The position numbers were made by a program, and so were the translations under genes. A stretch of DNA of 64,000 nt from Fimenecus sp963590415 (GTDB lineage: Bacteria > Bacillota > Clostridia > Oscillospirales > Acutalibacteraceae): contig CAVAPB010000007.1 in NCBI GenBank assembly GCA_963590415.1, positions 1-64,000 on the forward strand. The letters run 5' to 3'. Below are positions 8,133 to 17,230 of this stretch, piece by piece. Each line of letters opens with the position of its first letter. Positions within the stretch are counted from its first letter, which is position 1. The notes below the pieces were generated by a model. It was not told the DNA's origin. It worked only from the letters and a program-made list of their open reading frames with translations, and did no database searches.

Positions 8133-9804
8133 CAGTAAAGCAAAAAAAGCCATAAGCGTCGGCTTAACGGTATCTCTTCTCGCCCTCTCTTTTGCAGGCT
8201 GCGGCAAGCAAAAGACTACGGGCAACGAAATTCTCGATGACGCACAGGGTATTCAGACCTATACTCAGCAAACCTACACCACTCTTGCCGAAAATGTAAA
8301 AAAGCAGGAAACAGTCTATATCAATCTCGGTACCGACGGTACCGTTGAAAAGATAAATGTAACCGATTGGCTTCATACCGATACTCCGCAAACTGTCATA
8401 GAGGATGTAAGCTCGCTCGAAAGCATCACAAATGTAAAAACTCTTACCCCGGCTGACATCAGAGACGGCAAAATTTATTGGGATATGGACACCACCGACC
8501 TCTATTACAGCGGTACAACCGATAAGGCTTCTCCGATTAACATCAGCATACATTATTATCTTGACGATGTTGAAATGACGGCTGATGAAATAGCAGGCAA
8601 GAGCGGTAATGTTAAAATTCAGATAGATACCTCAAGCGCTCTTAAAAAGACGGTTTCCATTCAGGGTAAAAATTACGACATCTATTGTCCGTTGCTTTTG
8701 GTAGGCGGAATGATTCTTCCGGAAGAGAATTTTTCTAACATTAACATTACAAACGGCACAGCAATCAGCGACGGATCAAAGCAAATAGCCTTCTTCACGG
8801 GCGTCCCCGGAGCGGATGAAAGCCTCGGTCTGTCGGCGCTCAACCTTTCAATGCTCAATTCAATAGCCGCCGAATCGTTCACAATAACGGCGACTGCGAC
8901 AAATTTTGAACTCGGAAACATTATGTTTTCGGCAGTTCCGCTCTCGGCTGTCGGCTCAATCGGAACGGGAAGTCTCCCCGAGAGCGTTGATGACATCAAG
9001 GGCGTTCTTTCCGACTTTGAGAATGTTCAAAAGGCTCTCAACGGGCTTGACATCAATAATGTTATAAGCGTTCTTTACGGCGACTCAAACAAGTTTGAAG
9101 AGCTTATCGGTTCCGTAAACACCGCCGTAAGGCTCTATCAGGAAAACGAAAAGCTTTTGAAAACCGTCAGCACATATATGACGGATGAAAACCTGCAAAA
9201 GCTTGAAAAGCTTGCTAACGACCTCAACGCCACCGACCTTGACGCCATTTCGCAAACACTCAACGACCCTGCGGTCGCGGCTCTGTTAAAGGTTCTGCCG
9301 CAGCTCTCGTCAACTCTTTCAGAGGTGTCGACTCTTGCAAACGACCTCAACGAGGTAATGCCGATTCTCCAGTCGCTCTCTAACGATATGGACGACCCTG
9401 AAATTCAGAAGTCGCTTGAAAATATGCCCGAGACCCTCAACGAGCTTCAGGGCGTACTTAAAACCATAGAGGATAACAAGGAAATCCTTGAAATGGTAAA
9501 TGAGCTTTCAAGCGAGGATAAAGCGGCGCAGGTTGACGCCCTTATGAAAACCGTAAGCAAATACACCACTCTTGACACTCTATCGGAAGCCAATCAGCAG
9601 CTTCTTGCCGAAAAGATGAAGGCGTGGCTCACATACGGCAACGAATACGATATATTTACCGAAAAAACCGACCGTATGACCTCAAACGTAATCTTCACAT
9701 ACAAGGTTAATGCAATTTCAGCCCCCGTACAGGAAACAACGCAGAACGGCGAAGCTACCGAAAAGGTCGGCTTCTTCACAAGAGTGAAAAACCTTTTCAG
9801 CTGA
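8125..9804 (+). CDS. Lipoprotein partner of the MMPL transporter, function unknown
   Basis: 559-residue predicted lipoprotein: a basic start, a hydrophobic segment and the lipobox LSFAGC (Cys about 26). The N-terminal half (to about 290) looks like an all-beta extracellular domain. From about 290 to 500 it is rich in Leu-Asn-Asp-Leu and Ser-Leu heptads and probably forms a long helical coiled coil, as in the YhgE/Pip type of surface proteins. Its ATG lies inside the end of the transporter gene, so the two should be made together; I infer an envelope adaptor or periplasm-like spacer. No family name is certain. Confidence 0.8.
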   Translation: MFNSKAKKAISVGLTVSLLALSFAGCGKQKTTGNEILDDAQGIQTYTQQTYTTLAENVKKQETVYINLGTDGTVEKINVTDWLHTDTPQTVIEDVSSLESITNVKTLTPADIRDGKIYWDMDTTDLYYSGTTDKASPINISIHYYLDDVEMTADEIAGKSGNVKIQIDTSSALKKTVSIQGKNYDIYCPLLLVGGMILPEENFSNINITNGTAISDGSKQIAFFTGVPGADESLGLSALNLSMLNSIAAESFTITATATNFELGNIMFSAVPLSAVGSIGTGSLPESVDDIKGVLSDFENVQKALNGLDINNVISVLYGDSNKFEELIGSVNTAVRLYQENEKLLKTVSTYMTDENLQKLEKLANDLNATDLDAISQTLNDPAVAALLKVLPQLSSTLSEVSTLANDLNEVMPILQSLSNDMDDPEIQKSLENMPETLNELQGVLKTIEDNKEILEMVNELSSEDKAAQVDALMKTVSKYTTLDTLSEANQQLLAEKMKAWLTYGNEYDIFTEKTDRMTSNVIFTYKVNAISAPVQETTQNGEATEKVGFFTRVKNLFS

Positions 9805-9843
9805 TATACCCGTAATAATCGATATAAAAGCTCAAATAAATTG

Positions 9844-9890
9844 AAGACACGGTTAACGAATTACATTTCCGTTAACCGTGTCTTTTCTTA
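9844..9890 (+). terminator. Intrinsic terminator after the MMPL operon
   Basis: Perfect 15-bp stem 9844-9858 with 9870-9884, 11-nt loop, followed by TTCTTAT. Confidence 0.85.
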
Positions 9891-9906
9891 TGCATAAATT
9901 AAAAAT

Positions 9907-10653
9907 TTACGGATGCACATACTGCCCGTGCTTTTTTGTATTTTTGCCGTATTGAATAGCAAATTTCGGGCAGTGATGTAAGCAGGAAAGACACATAACG
10001 CATTGCTCCTTAACCCATTCGGGTTTGCGGTCTTTAAGCCTAATGGCGGAAACAGGGCAGCTTTTGGCACACAAGCCACACCCAACGCAGGTATCTTCAA
10101 CCGAAAAATGCTTTGTTTTACGCATTGAATCATATTCAATATTGTGTCCTATCCTTGCTATTGGATAGGGCAGCTTGTTTTTCATAAAATCGCCCACGGC
10201 AAAGCTTTTTATTTTCTCAATGATATAATCAATTTCAAACTCTGCATTGTCATTTATTTGCCGAACCTTTTCTTTGTTGCTCAAATCAAATATCGGCGTC
10301 CAAGTGTCCGGCATTTTCACGCTGAATTTTGCGGACAGCGGCAAGTCTTTAGGCGCAAGAATATTATCGGCGAATTTTCCCGTCTGTCCCGGAGTTGTTC
10401 CGTAAGTTGCAATGAAATATATGTAGTTCGGCTTGTGGGTTAAATCAAGTCGTTGTAAATACTCGGTTACGATAACGGGCAATCCCCAAGAGTATGTGGG
10501 GCTTACTATACCGAGGGTTTCGTATTTCTCATCAAATGAGAAAATTTGTTTTTTATAGCAATCCGTAACAGAAACGGTAATGTCGCCTGTTTCGGCTGCA
10601 ATCCTTTTGGCAACATATTCGCTGTTTCCGGTTGCCGAAAAATATAAAATCAT
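9907..10653 (-). CDS. EFR1-family flavodoxin/ferredoxin fusion
   Basis: Electron-transfer protein of 248 residues. The N-terminus is a flavodoxin-like FMN domain (YFSATGNSEYVA, 4-15). The C-terminus is a two-cluster ferredoxin with cysteines at 189/192/195/199 and 218/221/224/228. The family is common in anaerobic Firmicutes, where it is named EFR1; partners vary. It starts 11 bp past the SDR gene stop, so it may supply or take electrons for that enzyme, which is inference. Confidence 0.9.
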   Translation of the reverse strand: MILYFSATGNSEYVAKRIAAETGDITVSVTDCYKKQIFSFDEKYETLGIVSPTYSWGLPVIVTEYLQRLDLTHKPNYIYFIATYGTTPGQTGKFADNILAPKDLPLSAKFSVKMPDTWTPIFDLSNKEKVRQINDNAEFEIDYIIEKIKSFAVGDFMKNKLPYPIARIGHNIEYDSMRKTKHFSVEDTCVGCGLCAKSCPVSAIRLKDRKPEWVKEQCVMCLSCLHHCPKFAIQYGKNTKKHGQYVHP

Positions 10654-10664
10654 AATCTGTCTCC

Positions 10665-11414
10665 TTATCCAAGACCCGCAAATTTAACAAGAAGTGTGTG
10701 CGGAATAAGCTTTGCAAGCAATCGGTAGCATTTATAAAACGCTCCGGTAGTGTAAACGGCTCTGCCGCCCTTTGCCGCTTTTAACGATTTCAAGGCGGCG
10801 GTTTTGGGGTCAATTACAGGCAAGCGGCTTTGACCCTTTGTAAGTTCGGGTTTTGTCATTTCCGTCAGCATAAATCCCGGGCACATGGCACATACATTTA
10901 TGTGTCTGCCTTTAAGTTCCTCACGCAGTCCGAGAGAAAATGCGGATACATAGGATTTTGATGCGCAATAAACGATTAAGCTTGTGTTCGGAACAAAGGC
11001 TGAAGTTGAGGATACTTCCAAAATTGTGCCGCCGTCTATTATATACGGCAGACATACCTTTGTTACCGCCGTTGCTCCTTTGCAGTTCAGGTCAATGATT
11101 TTCAGCATACTTTCAAGCTCCATATCCTCAAAAGGAGAACCGATTGACATACCTGCATCATTTATTAAAACTTCTATCTGCGGATTATCAGCTTTTAATT
11201 TTTCTTCCAACATTTTGAAGCTGCTCATATCAGCCATATCCATAGGAATAATCACACAATGTTTATCGGGATATTTCATAGCAACTTCTTTTAACCGTTC
11301 TTCACGGCGGGCAATCAGCCAAATTTCTTCAATTTCAGGATAAACCTTCGTAACGGCGTCAATATAGCAGGCACCGAGTCCGGAGGACGCTCCGGTAATA
11401 ATTGCAACGCTCAT
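10665..11414 (-). CDS. Short-chain dehydrogenase/reductase
   Basis: Classical SDR of 249 residues. The cofactor loop TGASSGLG (7-14), a NDAG-type motif (INDAG, 84-88) and the catalytic Y149-x3-K153 with Ser near 136 are seen. It should oxidise or reduce an alcohol or ketone with NAD(P)H; the substrate is unknown. It is first in a two-gene operon with the EFR1 protein, divergent from a TetR regulator. Confidence 0.93.
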   Translation of the reverse strand: MSVAIITGASSGLGACYIDAVTKVYPEIEEIWLIARREERLKEVAMKYPDKHCVIIPMDMADMSSFKMLEEKLKADNPQIEVLINDAGMSIGSPFEDMELESMLKIIDLNCKGATAVTKVCLPYIIDGGTILEVSSTSAFVPNTSLIVYCASKSYVSAFSLGLREELKGRHINVCAMCPGFMLTEMTKPELTKGQSRLPVIDPKTAALKSLKAAKGGRAVYTTGAFYKCYRLLAKLIPHTLLVKFAGLG

Positions 11415-11481
11415 AAAAGCAACTCCTTACGATACAAGTGAATAAAATCAGACACTTGCAAAATTCTTGACTTCATACTAT

Positions 11482-11510
11482 ACTGTAATCGGCAACAAAA
11501 CAAGTGACAA
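11482..11510 (-). promoter_or_regulatory. Promoter of the SDR-EFR1 operon
   Basis: Minus-strand TTGTCA (11510-11505), 17-bp spacer, TACAGT (11487-11482). It lies in the intergenic region shared with the divergent TetR gene, where repression would be natural. Confidence 0.6.
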
Positions 11511-11566
11511 ATGAACCTACCTGTTTAAGGTTGGACAAATATTGAATTTTGCAAAAGGAATAGATT

Positions 11567-12133
11567 ATGAAATACGATATTACAAAGCCGTTAACAAAAG
11601 GAGCAAAGCGAACATTGGAGGCATTCAGCAGGGAAATGTTTATGCTTTTATCCGAGAAATCCTTTGAAGAAATCACTGTCGGTCAGTTATGCGAAGCGGC
11701 ACAATATCCGCGAGCAACATTTTATAATTACTTTGATGATAAATATGATTTGCTCCATTACTGTTGGCAAACGCTCGCCGGAAAGGTAGGCTTTGAGGAA
11801 TATCATCACGCCGATGAAAATGAAATGCTGTATCTTTATTTCGACCGAATTTATGATTTCACAAAGCAAAATGAAGCTGTTATACGCAAGGTTCTTTTGC
11901 ATAACAGCGAGGTCGGATATATGTTTTCAAGCTTCAGAAATTTTCTGAACACTCAGATGCGTTCAATATTCAATGCTTGTCCGGAAGCTACGCAAAAGGA
12001 CATTCCGAACGAGTTGCTTGCAGACCATTACAGCAATTCACTGTTCCTTGTATGGCAATGGGCTGCAATAAAAAATGATTGCACAAAAGCGCAGGCGCAC
12101 AAATATCTTCAATCTTTGGTCGATAATTTGTGA
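11567..12133 (+). CDS. TetR/AcrR-family transcriptional regulator
   Basis: 188-residue regulator. The HTH includes ITVGQLCEAAQYPRATFYNYF (about 40-60), ending in the FYNYF helix usual for TetR proteins, with an all-helical ligand domain behind. The ATG follows AAAAGGAA. It is divergent from the SDR-EFR1 pair across about 150 bp and probably controls it. An interrupted palindrome AACCT-N9-AGGTT at about 11514-11532 is a candidate operator, with low confidence. Confidence 0.9.
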   Translation: MKYDITKPLTKGAKRTLEAFSREMFMLLSEKSFEEITVGQLCEAAQYPRATFYNYFDDKYDLLHYCWQTLAGKVGFEEYHHADENEMLYLYFDRIYDFTKQNEAVIRKVLLHNSEVGYMFSSFRNFLNTQMRSIFNACPEATQKDIPNELLADHYSNSLFLVWQWAAIKNDCTKAQAHKYLQSLVDNL

Positions 12134-12220
12134 ATTTCGCAGCGGCAGACCTTGAACACTGATAAAGCAATCATTTCACGGTTGTGCAATTTTTCTTTTT
12201 CGGTATTTTTATTTTTTCGC

Positions 12221-12249
12221 TTAACTTTTCAGCAAATATATGCTACAAT
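12221..12249 (+). promoter_or_regulatory. Promoter of the cytidylate-kinase-like gene
   Basis: TTAACT (12221-12226), 17-bp spacer, TACAAT (12244-12249), about 31 bp ahead of the ATG. Confidence 0.65.
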
Positions 12250-12279
12250 ACATATACAAAATATAAAGGGAGTGTTGAT

Positions 12280-12882
12280 ATGAAAGAAAATCTTATTATT
12301 ACCCTCAGCCGTGAATACGGAAGCGGCGGACACAATATCGGCGAGCTTCTGGCGAAAGAGCTCAATGTCCCTTTTTATGATAAGAAAATCATAGACAAGG
12401 CGGCAGAGAAAACGGGGCTTACGGCAGAGTTCATCGCCGAGCACGAGCAGAGATACACAAGCTCGCTTATGTTTAACCTTGCTATGGGAAATTACTCAAG
12501 GACCGGCGAGCTTCCCCTGCACGACAAGATTGACATTGTCGAGAGCGATATTATCAGGGAGTATGCCTCACAGGGCTCCTGCGTAATCGTCGGAAGATGT
12601 GCGGATTATGTCCTTGAAAACGATTTTGACTGTCTGAATGTCTTTATTTATGCGGACGATGTAACCAAAATCGAAAACATTGCCAAGAAGCATAATCTCG
12701 ACTCTAAGAAAGCAGAAAAGATGGTTAAGGAAACAAACCGTTCACGCTCAAAGCATTACAATTACTTCTCCGGCAAAATATGGGGTGACAGGCGCAACTA
12801 TGACCTTATGATAAACTCGGCGACCTTCACACCCGAGGAATGCGTCAAAATGATAATTTCTGCGGCTGAAAACATTAAATGA
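12280..12882 (+). CDS. Cytidylate kinase-like family protein
   Basis: P-loop nucleotide kinase-like protein of 200 residues. The N-terminal SREYGSGGHNIG (10-21) is the phosphate loop of the Cmk-like family (PF13189), and Arg-rich segments further on resemble an NMP-kinase lid. Substrate and role are not established for this family; it differs from the canonical Cmk. The ATG follows AAAGGGAG and a promoter lies just upstream, so it is probably a one-gene unit ending at a strong hairpin. Confidence 0.88.
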   Translation: MKENLIITLSREYGSGGHNIGELLAKELNVPFYDKKIIDKAAEKTGLTAEFIAEHEQRYTSSLMFNLAMGNYSRTGELPLHDKIDIVESDIIREYASQGSCVIVGRCADYVLENDFDCLNVFIYADDVTKIENIAKKHNLDSKKAEKMVKETNRSRSKHYNYFSGKIWGDRRNYDLMINSATFTPEECVKMIISAAENIK

Positions 12883-12895
12883 CAGACAACATAAC

Positions 12896-12936
12896 AAAAC
12901 AGCGTACAATCTTTTCGGATTGTACGCTGTTTTTAT
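12896..12936. terminator. Bidirectional intrinsic terminator
   Basis: Perfect 16-bp stem 12896-12911 with 12918-12933 around a 6-nt loop, A-rich on the left and T-rich on the right. It serves the cytidylate-kinase-like gene and, from the other strand, the rqcP end; the rqcP stop codon (12933-12935) falls at its edge. Confidence 0.85.
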
Positions 12937-13172
12937 ATTTCTCTGAACATTGAAGCCGCAGCTTCCTTTGTCGCATATTCCGAAACGCCGAGCACCTCGT
13001 ACTTCGTTGTTTTTTCGCCGAAGCGTATCTCGATTATATCTCCGACCTTCACATCGTACGACGCCCTTGCGACCTTGCCGTTTACGGTAACATGCTTTGC
13101 GTCGCACACTTCGTTGGCAACGGTTCTCCGCTTGATGATACGGGAGATTTTAAGGTATTTGTCAAGTCGCAT
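12933..13172 (-). CDS. rqcP: S4-domain RNA-binding protein RqcP (YabO)
   Basis: 79-residue protein made almost entirely of one S4 domain (MRLDKYLKIS RIIKRR at the start, then HVTVNGKVA). In Bacillus the homologue RqcP/YabO works with RqcH to add alanine tails to stalled nascent chains on 50S subunits. The start follows AGGAGGG. It lies below HU, mazG and a YabM-like flippase, close to the Bacillus order yabM-yabN(mazG)-yabO, with HU inserted. Confidence 0.9.
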   Translation of the reverse strand: MRLDKYLKISRIIKRRTVANEVCDAKHVTVNGKVARASYDVKVGDIIEIRFGEKTTKYEVLGVSEYATKEAAASMFREI

Positions 13173-13268
13173 ATTTCCCTCCTGAGATTTTTTTATATAA
13201 TAACACAAAACCGAATAAAAAAACAGAGGAAGATGAAAACATCTTCCTCCGCAAAAGGTCAAAAACAA

Positions 13269-13541
13269 TTATTTAACAGCGTCTTTGAGAGCCTTACCTG
13301 CTTTGAAAGCAGGAACCTTGGAAGCTGCGATTGTCATTGCTTCGCCTGTCTTGGGGTTGCGACCCTGCTTAGCAGCACGAGCGCGTACTTCGAATGTACC
13401 GAAGCCAACGAGCTGAACCTTGTCGCCCTGTGCAAGAGCTTCCGATACTGCGTCAAATACAGCCGAAACAGCTGCGTCTGCGTCTTTCTTCGAGAGTTCT
13501 GCCTTTGCAGCTACTGCTGCGATAAGATCTGTCTTATTCAT
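13269..13541 (-). CDS. hup: HU-family DNA-binding protein
   Basis: 90-residue histone-like protein that bends and compacts DNA as a dimer. MNKTDLIAAVA at the start, the GFGTFEVR arm base and GRNPKTGE beta-arm sequence are standard. GGAGG precedes the ATG. It lies between mazG and rqcP; an extension to 13595 would overlap the mazG end and has no ribosome site. Confidence 0.97.
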   Translation of the reverse strand: MNKTDLIAAVAAKAELSKKDADAAVSAVFDAVSEALAQGDKVQLVGFGTFEVRARAAKQGRNPKTGEAMTIAASKVPAFKAGKALKDAVK

Positions 13542-13597
13542 TTTTGTGTCCTCCGTTTTTGATAAAACTTTTAATATTTCCAAAAGTGCGAACACTT

Positions 13598-14407
13598 TTA
13601 TTTGGACTTTGTGATTGCTTTTGCCTCATTCCAGAGGCGGTCAAGCTCCTCAATCGAGCTTTTTTCCATATCTATATTGCGTTCCTTTGCAAGGCGTTCA
13701 ACAACCGAAAAGCGGTTTAAGAACTTGTCCGTTGAAGCTGTAAGAGCCTCCTCCGCATCAACGCCGATAAACCTTGAAACATTAACCGCAGAGAACAGCA
13801 GATCGCCGAGCTCCTCGGTCATATTTTCCTTATCGTTGTTGCGAACGGCTGCCTTTAATTCCTCGCTCTCCTCGGAAAGCTTGTCAAAAGCGCCCGAAGC
13901 GTCATCCCAATCGAAGCCGACCTTAGCCGCCTTTTCCTGAATTTTAGTGCTCCTCATAAGAGCCGGAAGCTCACGGGGAACGGAAAGCATTTTGTCAGTC
14001 TGCGTTTTGCGATGCTTTGTCCTCGATTTTATCTGTTCCCAGTTTTCAAGCACATCACCGCTGTCCTTAACGCTGACATCACCGAAAACATGCGGGTGGC
14101 GTTCGATAAGCTTTTTACAAATACCGTCGCATACATCCGAGAAATCAAACTCCCCGTTTTCACGGGCAATCTGCGAATGAAAAACGACCTGCAAAAGCAC
14201 ATCTCCGAGCTCCTCGGTCATAAGCTCCTTATCGTTCTTATTGATAGCCTCGACAACCTCGTAGGTTTCCTCAATAAGAGACTTCTTGATTGACTCGTGG
14301 CTCTGCTCCCTGTCCCAAGGGCAACCCTCGGGAGAACGGAGAATTTCCATTATTTTCAAAAGGTCGGATATATCGTATTTTAATTTTGATACAAAATTTA
14401 CCGCCAT
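13598..14407 (-). CDS. mazG: Nucleoside triphosphate pyrophosphohydrolase MazG
   Basis: 269-residue enzyme with two MazG domains, which hydrolyses NTPs and dNTPs to monophosphates and clears damaged nucleotides. The first domain has RSPEGCPWDREQSHESI (about 24-40) and the metal-binding EExYE and ExxD pattern (EETYEV, EELGDVLLQ); the second repeats EELGDLLFS. Bacillus YabN carries an extra methylase domain, absent here. It lies 22 bp below the YabM-like flippase gene. Confidence 0.94.
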   Translation of the reverse strand: MAVNFVSKLKYDISDLLKIMEILRSPEGCPWDREQSHESIKKSLIEETYEVVEAINKNDKELMTEELGDVLLQVVFHSQIARENGEFDFSDVCDGICKKLIERHPHVFGDVSVKDSGDVLENWEQIKSRTKHRKTQTDKMLSVPRELPALMRSTKIQEKAAKVGFDWDDASGAFDKLSEESEELKAAVRNNDKENMTEELGDLLFSAVNVSRFIGVDAEEALTASTDKFLNRFSVVERLAKERNIDMEKSSIEELDRLWNEAKAITKSK

Positions 14408-14429
14408 AAACGCAACTTCCTTATCTATT

Positions 14430-16217
14430 TTAACCTATAAATCCATATTTTGCAAGTGTTTTGGCGATTTTTTCGCCCTTTGGAAGCATAATTATGTCTT
14501 CTTTTACTATTCCGTTAACCAAAAGCATGGAAACAAAGTAAACTACGACCGCAATTACGACCGCAATCGCCGTAGCGAGTATGTTTGTAATCGAATGGTC
14601 TCCCTTATAAATTTCGGGCAAAACGGCATTAAAAATGCCGAAGCTTGTTCTTGCCGCCACGCCGCAGAGCACGCTGCACACAAGCGGCTTTACGAATACA
14701 GACATATAATCTATTTTGACCTTTGCGGTGCGTATGAGCGCAACCAGATTTATCGCGACGATTATCGTATAGCACACAACCGTGCCGACAACTGCGCCGT
14801 TTATGTTAAACTTCGGCATACCGATAAAAATGTAGTTCGTTATAACCTTTGCTATAGCACCTATCGAGAGCGATATAACGGGGATTTTTGCCTTGCCGAG
14901 CGCTTGGAGCATATTTGTCATCGGCTGAGAAAGCGACATTAAGAATATCGTATAGCCGTAAGCCGCCATAATCGGCGCGGCAATGGAAACAGCCTCTGCC
15001 GATTTACCCGTTTCATACATCATCTGCAAAATCGGGTAAGCGAGCACACCCATTCCGATGCCTGCGGGAAGCGAGAACATCATCGTAACGCGGAGAACGG
15101 ACTCAACCGAGCTTTTAAGAGCCTTTCTGTCCTTCAATGCCCACGCCGCCGAAAGAGCGGGTATTGCACTGACGCCGAGCGTCATTGTGATTGACGGAAT
15201 AAGATTCTTGAAGTCAAGCGACATTGTGTATGCGCCGTAAAGGTACTTGGGTATATCCTCATCAAGTATATTTGAAAGTGCAAGCTCCACCGAATACAGA
15301 TTCTTTATATAGTCGAGGTTGCCCTCAATCATAGTCGCAAGCCTGTTTTGGATTGTCATCGAGTCAATAAGGTTCGTCACGCTGAAAACAAGCGAGGACG
15401 CAACAACGGGAACCGCAAGGCCGAAAAGAGCCTTAACTATCGTGCCCGAGTCCGCAGGCTTCGGGGAAGCGGCAAGCTCAGCCCTTGTGATACCGTCGCC
15501 CTTGACCTTATGCAGTATCATCATATAAATCATACCGATTATCGTGCCGACAGTTACGCCGATTGCCGCCGCTGCCGCCGCGTATGGATAAATTGCGCTT
15601 GACAGCTCTGCCTGCGTGGTAACCGTCTTTCCGTAAACGGTAAGACCCTGTTCGTATCTCGAATAGCCGTATGAAATTGAAAGCTTTGCGCACGCAAGAC
15701 CGAAAATGACCTTGCCGACAGCCTCCCACACCTCCGACATTGCGGTCGGAGTCATATTTCGCATACCGTTGTAATAGCCTCTGTAAATAGACATAATACA
15801 GCAGAAGAAAATCGACGGAGTAATTGCGAGTATCGCAGGTATAGCCTCCATACTCTTTGCCAAATATGCATACGGATAGGCAAGTAAAAGCAAAAGAATT
15901 GTTCCGCCGATACCCGTTATCAAAAACAGCCTTGCCGCCACCTTGAAGGTTAGCCTGACATCCCTGTACCTTTTAAGAGCCATCTGCTGCGATACCATTT
16001 TTGAAATCGCAACTGGCAAGCCTGCCATTGAAATGGTATATACGGGAATATAAAGGTTGTACGCCGAGTCAAAATATCCTCTTCCGACTGCGCCGACCAT
16101 ATTTGAAAGCGGTATCTTATAAAGAATACCGATGACTTTAACAATCAGTGTTGCAGCAGCAAGCACCATCGCGCCGTTAAGAAGCGACTGACTTTTCCGC
16201 TTTGTGTTTTTAGCCAA
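14430..16217 (-). CDS. YabM/SpoVB-like polysaccharide flippase (MATE/MOP superfamily)
   Basis: Integral membrane protein of 595 residues with about 14 hydrophobic segments. The family moves lipid-linked wall precursors or polysaccharide units across the membrane; SpoVB and YabM are the Bacillus examples. The opening KVIGILYKIPLSNMVGAVG is typical. The neighbours mazG and rqcP favour the YabM identity over SpoVB. I chose TTG at 16217 because GAGGTG sits 5 bp upstream; the next TTG (16220) would be too close. Confidence 0.88.
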   Translation of the reverse strand: MAKNTKRKSQSLLNGAMVLAAATLIVKVIGILYKIPLSNMVGAVGRGYFDSAYNLYIPVYTISMAGLPVAISKMVSQQMALKRYRDVRLTFKVAARLFLITGIGGTILLLLLAYPYAYLAKSMEAIPAILAITPSIFFCCIMSIYRGYYNGMRNMTPTAMSEVWEAVGKVIFGLACAKLSISYGYSRYEQGLTVYGKTVTTQAELSSAIYPYAAAAAAIGVTVGTIIGMIYMMILHKVKGDGITRAELAASPKPADSGTIVKALFGLAVPVVASSLVFSVTNLIDSMTIQNRLATMIEGNLDYIKNLYSVELALSNILDEDIPKYLYGAYTMSLDFKNLIPSITMTLGVSAIPALSAAWALKDRKALKSSVESVLRVTMMFSLPAGIGMGVLAYPILQMMYETGKSAEAVSIAAPIMAAYGYTIFLMSLSQPMTNMLQALGKAKIPVISLSIGAIAKVITNYIFIGMPKFNINGAVVGTVVCYTIIVAINLVALIRTAKVKIDYMSVFVKPLVCSVLCGVAARTSFGIFNAVLPEIYKGDHSITNILATAIAVVIAVVVYFVSMLLVNGIVKEDIIMLPKGEKIAKTLAKYGFIG

Positions 16218-16254
16218 CAAAACACCTCGTTCCGATGAGTTTAGCAAGATATTT

Positions 16255-16283
16255 ATTATACATTCATTCTACCGTAATGTAAA
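16255..16283 (-). promoter_or_regulatory. Promoter of the yabM-like/mazG/hup/rqcP operon
   Basis: Minus-strand TTTACA (16283-16278), 17-bp spacer, TATAAT (16260-16255), about 38 bp ahead of the TTG start. Confidence 0.7.
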
Positions 16284-16288
16284 GTATA

Positions 16289-17209
16289 TCAGCCGAGAAA
16301 TTCCCTTAAAAGCGAGTCCTCGGGAACAAAAGACAAATCAACGCTCTCAAACTGTCTGAGCGAACGGGCAAGCCTTTTGGCGTCATGCTCGTATTCTTCA
16401 CTCAAGTCGGCGTTTTCAAGCATTTTGAGAACGGTATCCTTAAACAGACACGGTTCGCACAGATGAATTGAATTTATCCTCACATCAGCCATATCCTTAT
16501 ACGGGAACAGATATTTGTCCTCTCCGTCGCAAACGCTCTGCCAAAGACTGTATGTGCTCTCCACCGAGCTCGCTCTGAAATTATAATCTCTTACAAGCCG
16601 CCTCATAAAGCGAAGATTGCGCTTGTTAAGGATGATTTTTCCGTTTTGGTCGTAAATCCTTGAAGATACGCTTATATATATCTTCATAAGCTTCAAGCCG
16701 TCAAGCCCGCTTGTAACAATAGGATTAAGTGCATGTAAGCCCTCAACGATAACCGCATCATCCTTCCCGAGAGCAATTTCCCTTGAGGTATCCTTTCTTG
16801 AGCCCGTGGTAAAGTCAAAAACAGGAAGCTTTGTTTTCCTGCCGGACATCAGGCTTTTGAGCGTTTCGGAAATGAGGTCGATGTCAAGTGCATAGACTGT
16901 TTCAAAATCAGGCTTACCCTCTGAAAAGCCCGGAATATCGCATCTGTTTTTATAGAAATCGTCAAGCGAAACAACATATGTTTTCATTCCGAGCGAGGTA
17001 AAGGTCTCGGCAATTTTCTTAGCCGTGGTCGTCTTTCCCGAAGCCGACGGACCTGCAAGCATTATAGTTTTTCTGCCGGGGTCGTCGAGTGCTTTTTCGG
17101 CAATGTTATTGATAATATTCCTGTACCGAAGCTCCGCTCTTGCTACAAGCGCCTGCGGATTTTCCCGTGCAAGCTCGTTGATATATTCTATTCTGTTATT
17201 GTTTGACAT
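16289..17209 (-). CDS. Uridine kinase-like P-loop nucleoside kinase
   Basis: 306-residue kinase of the uridine kinase/phosphoribulokinase fold. The Walker A loop is GPSASGKTT (53-61), SLDDFYK follows as in uridine kinases, and VIVEGLHAL is the Walker B-like region. Many clostridial relatives carry an N-terminal TGS/ThrRS-like part; here only a short helical leader of about 45 residues is present. The likely reaction is ATP-dependent phosphorylation of uridine or a similar nucleoside, but the substrate is uncertain. It ends the housekeeping run that starts with recJ. Confidence 0.85.
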   Translation of the reverse strand: MSNNNRIEYINELARENPQALVARAELRYRNIINNIAEKALDDPGRKTIMLAGPSASGKTTTAKKIAETFTSLGMKTYVVSLDDFYKNRCDIPGFSEGKPDFETVYALDIDLISETLKSLMSGRKTKLPVFDFTTGSRKDTSREIALGKDDAVIVEGLHALNPIVTSGLDGLKLMKIYISVSSRIYDQNGKIILNKRNLRFMRRLVRDYNFRASSVESTYSLWQSVCDGEDKYLFPYKDMADVRINSIHLCEPCLFKDTVLKMLENADLSEEYEHDAKRLARSLRQFESVDLSFVPEDSLLREFLG

Positions 17210-17230
17210 AAGATGTCACTTACCTTTCGG

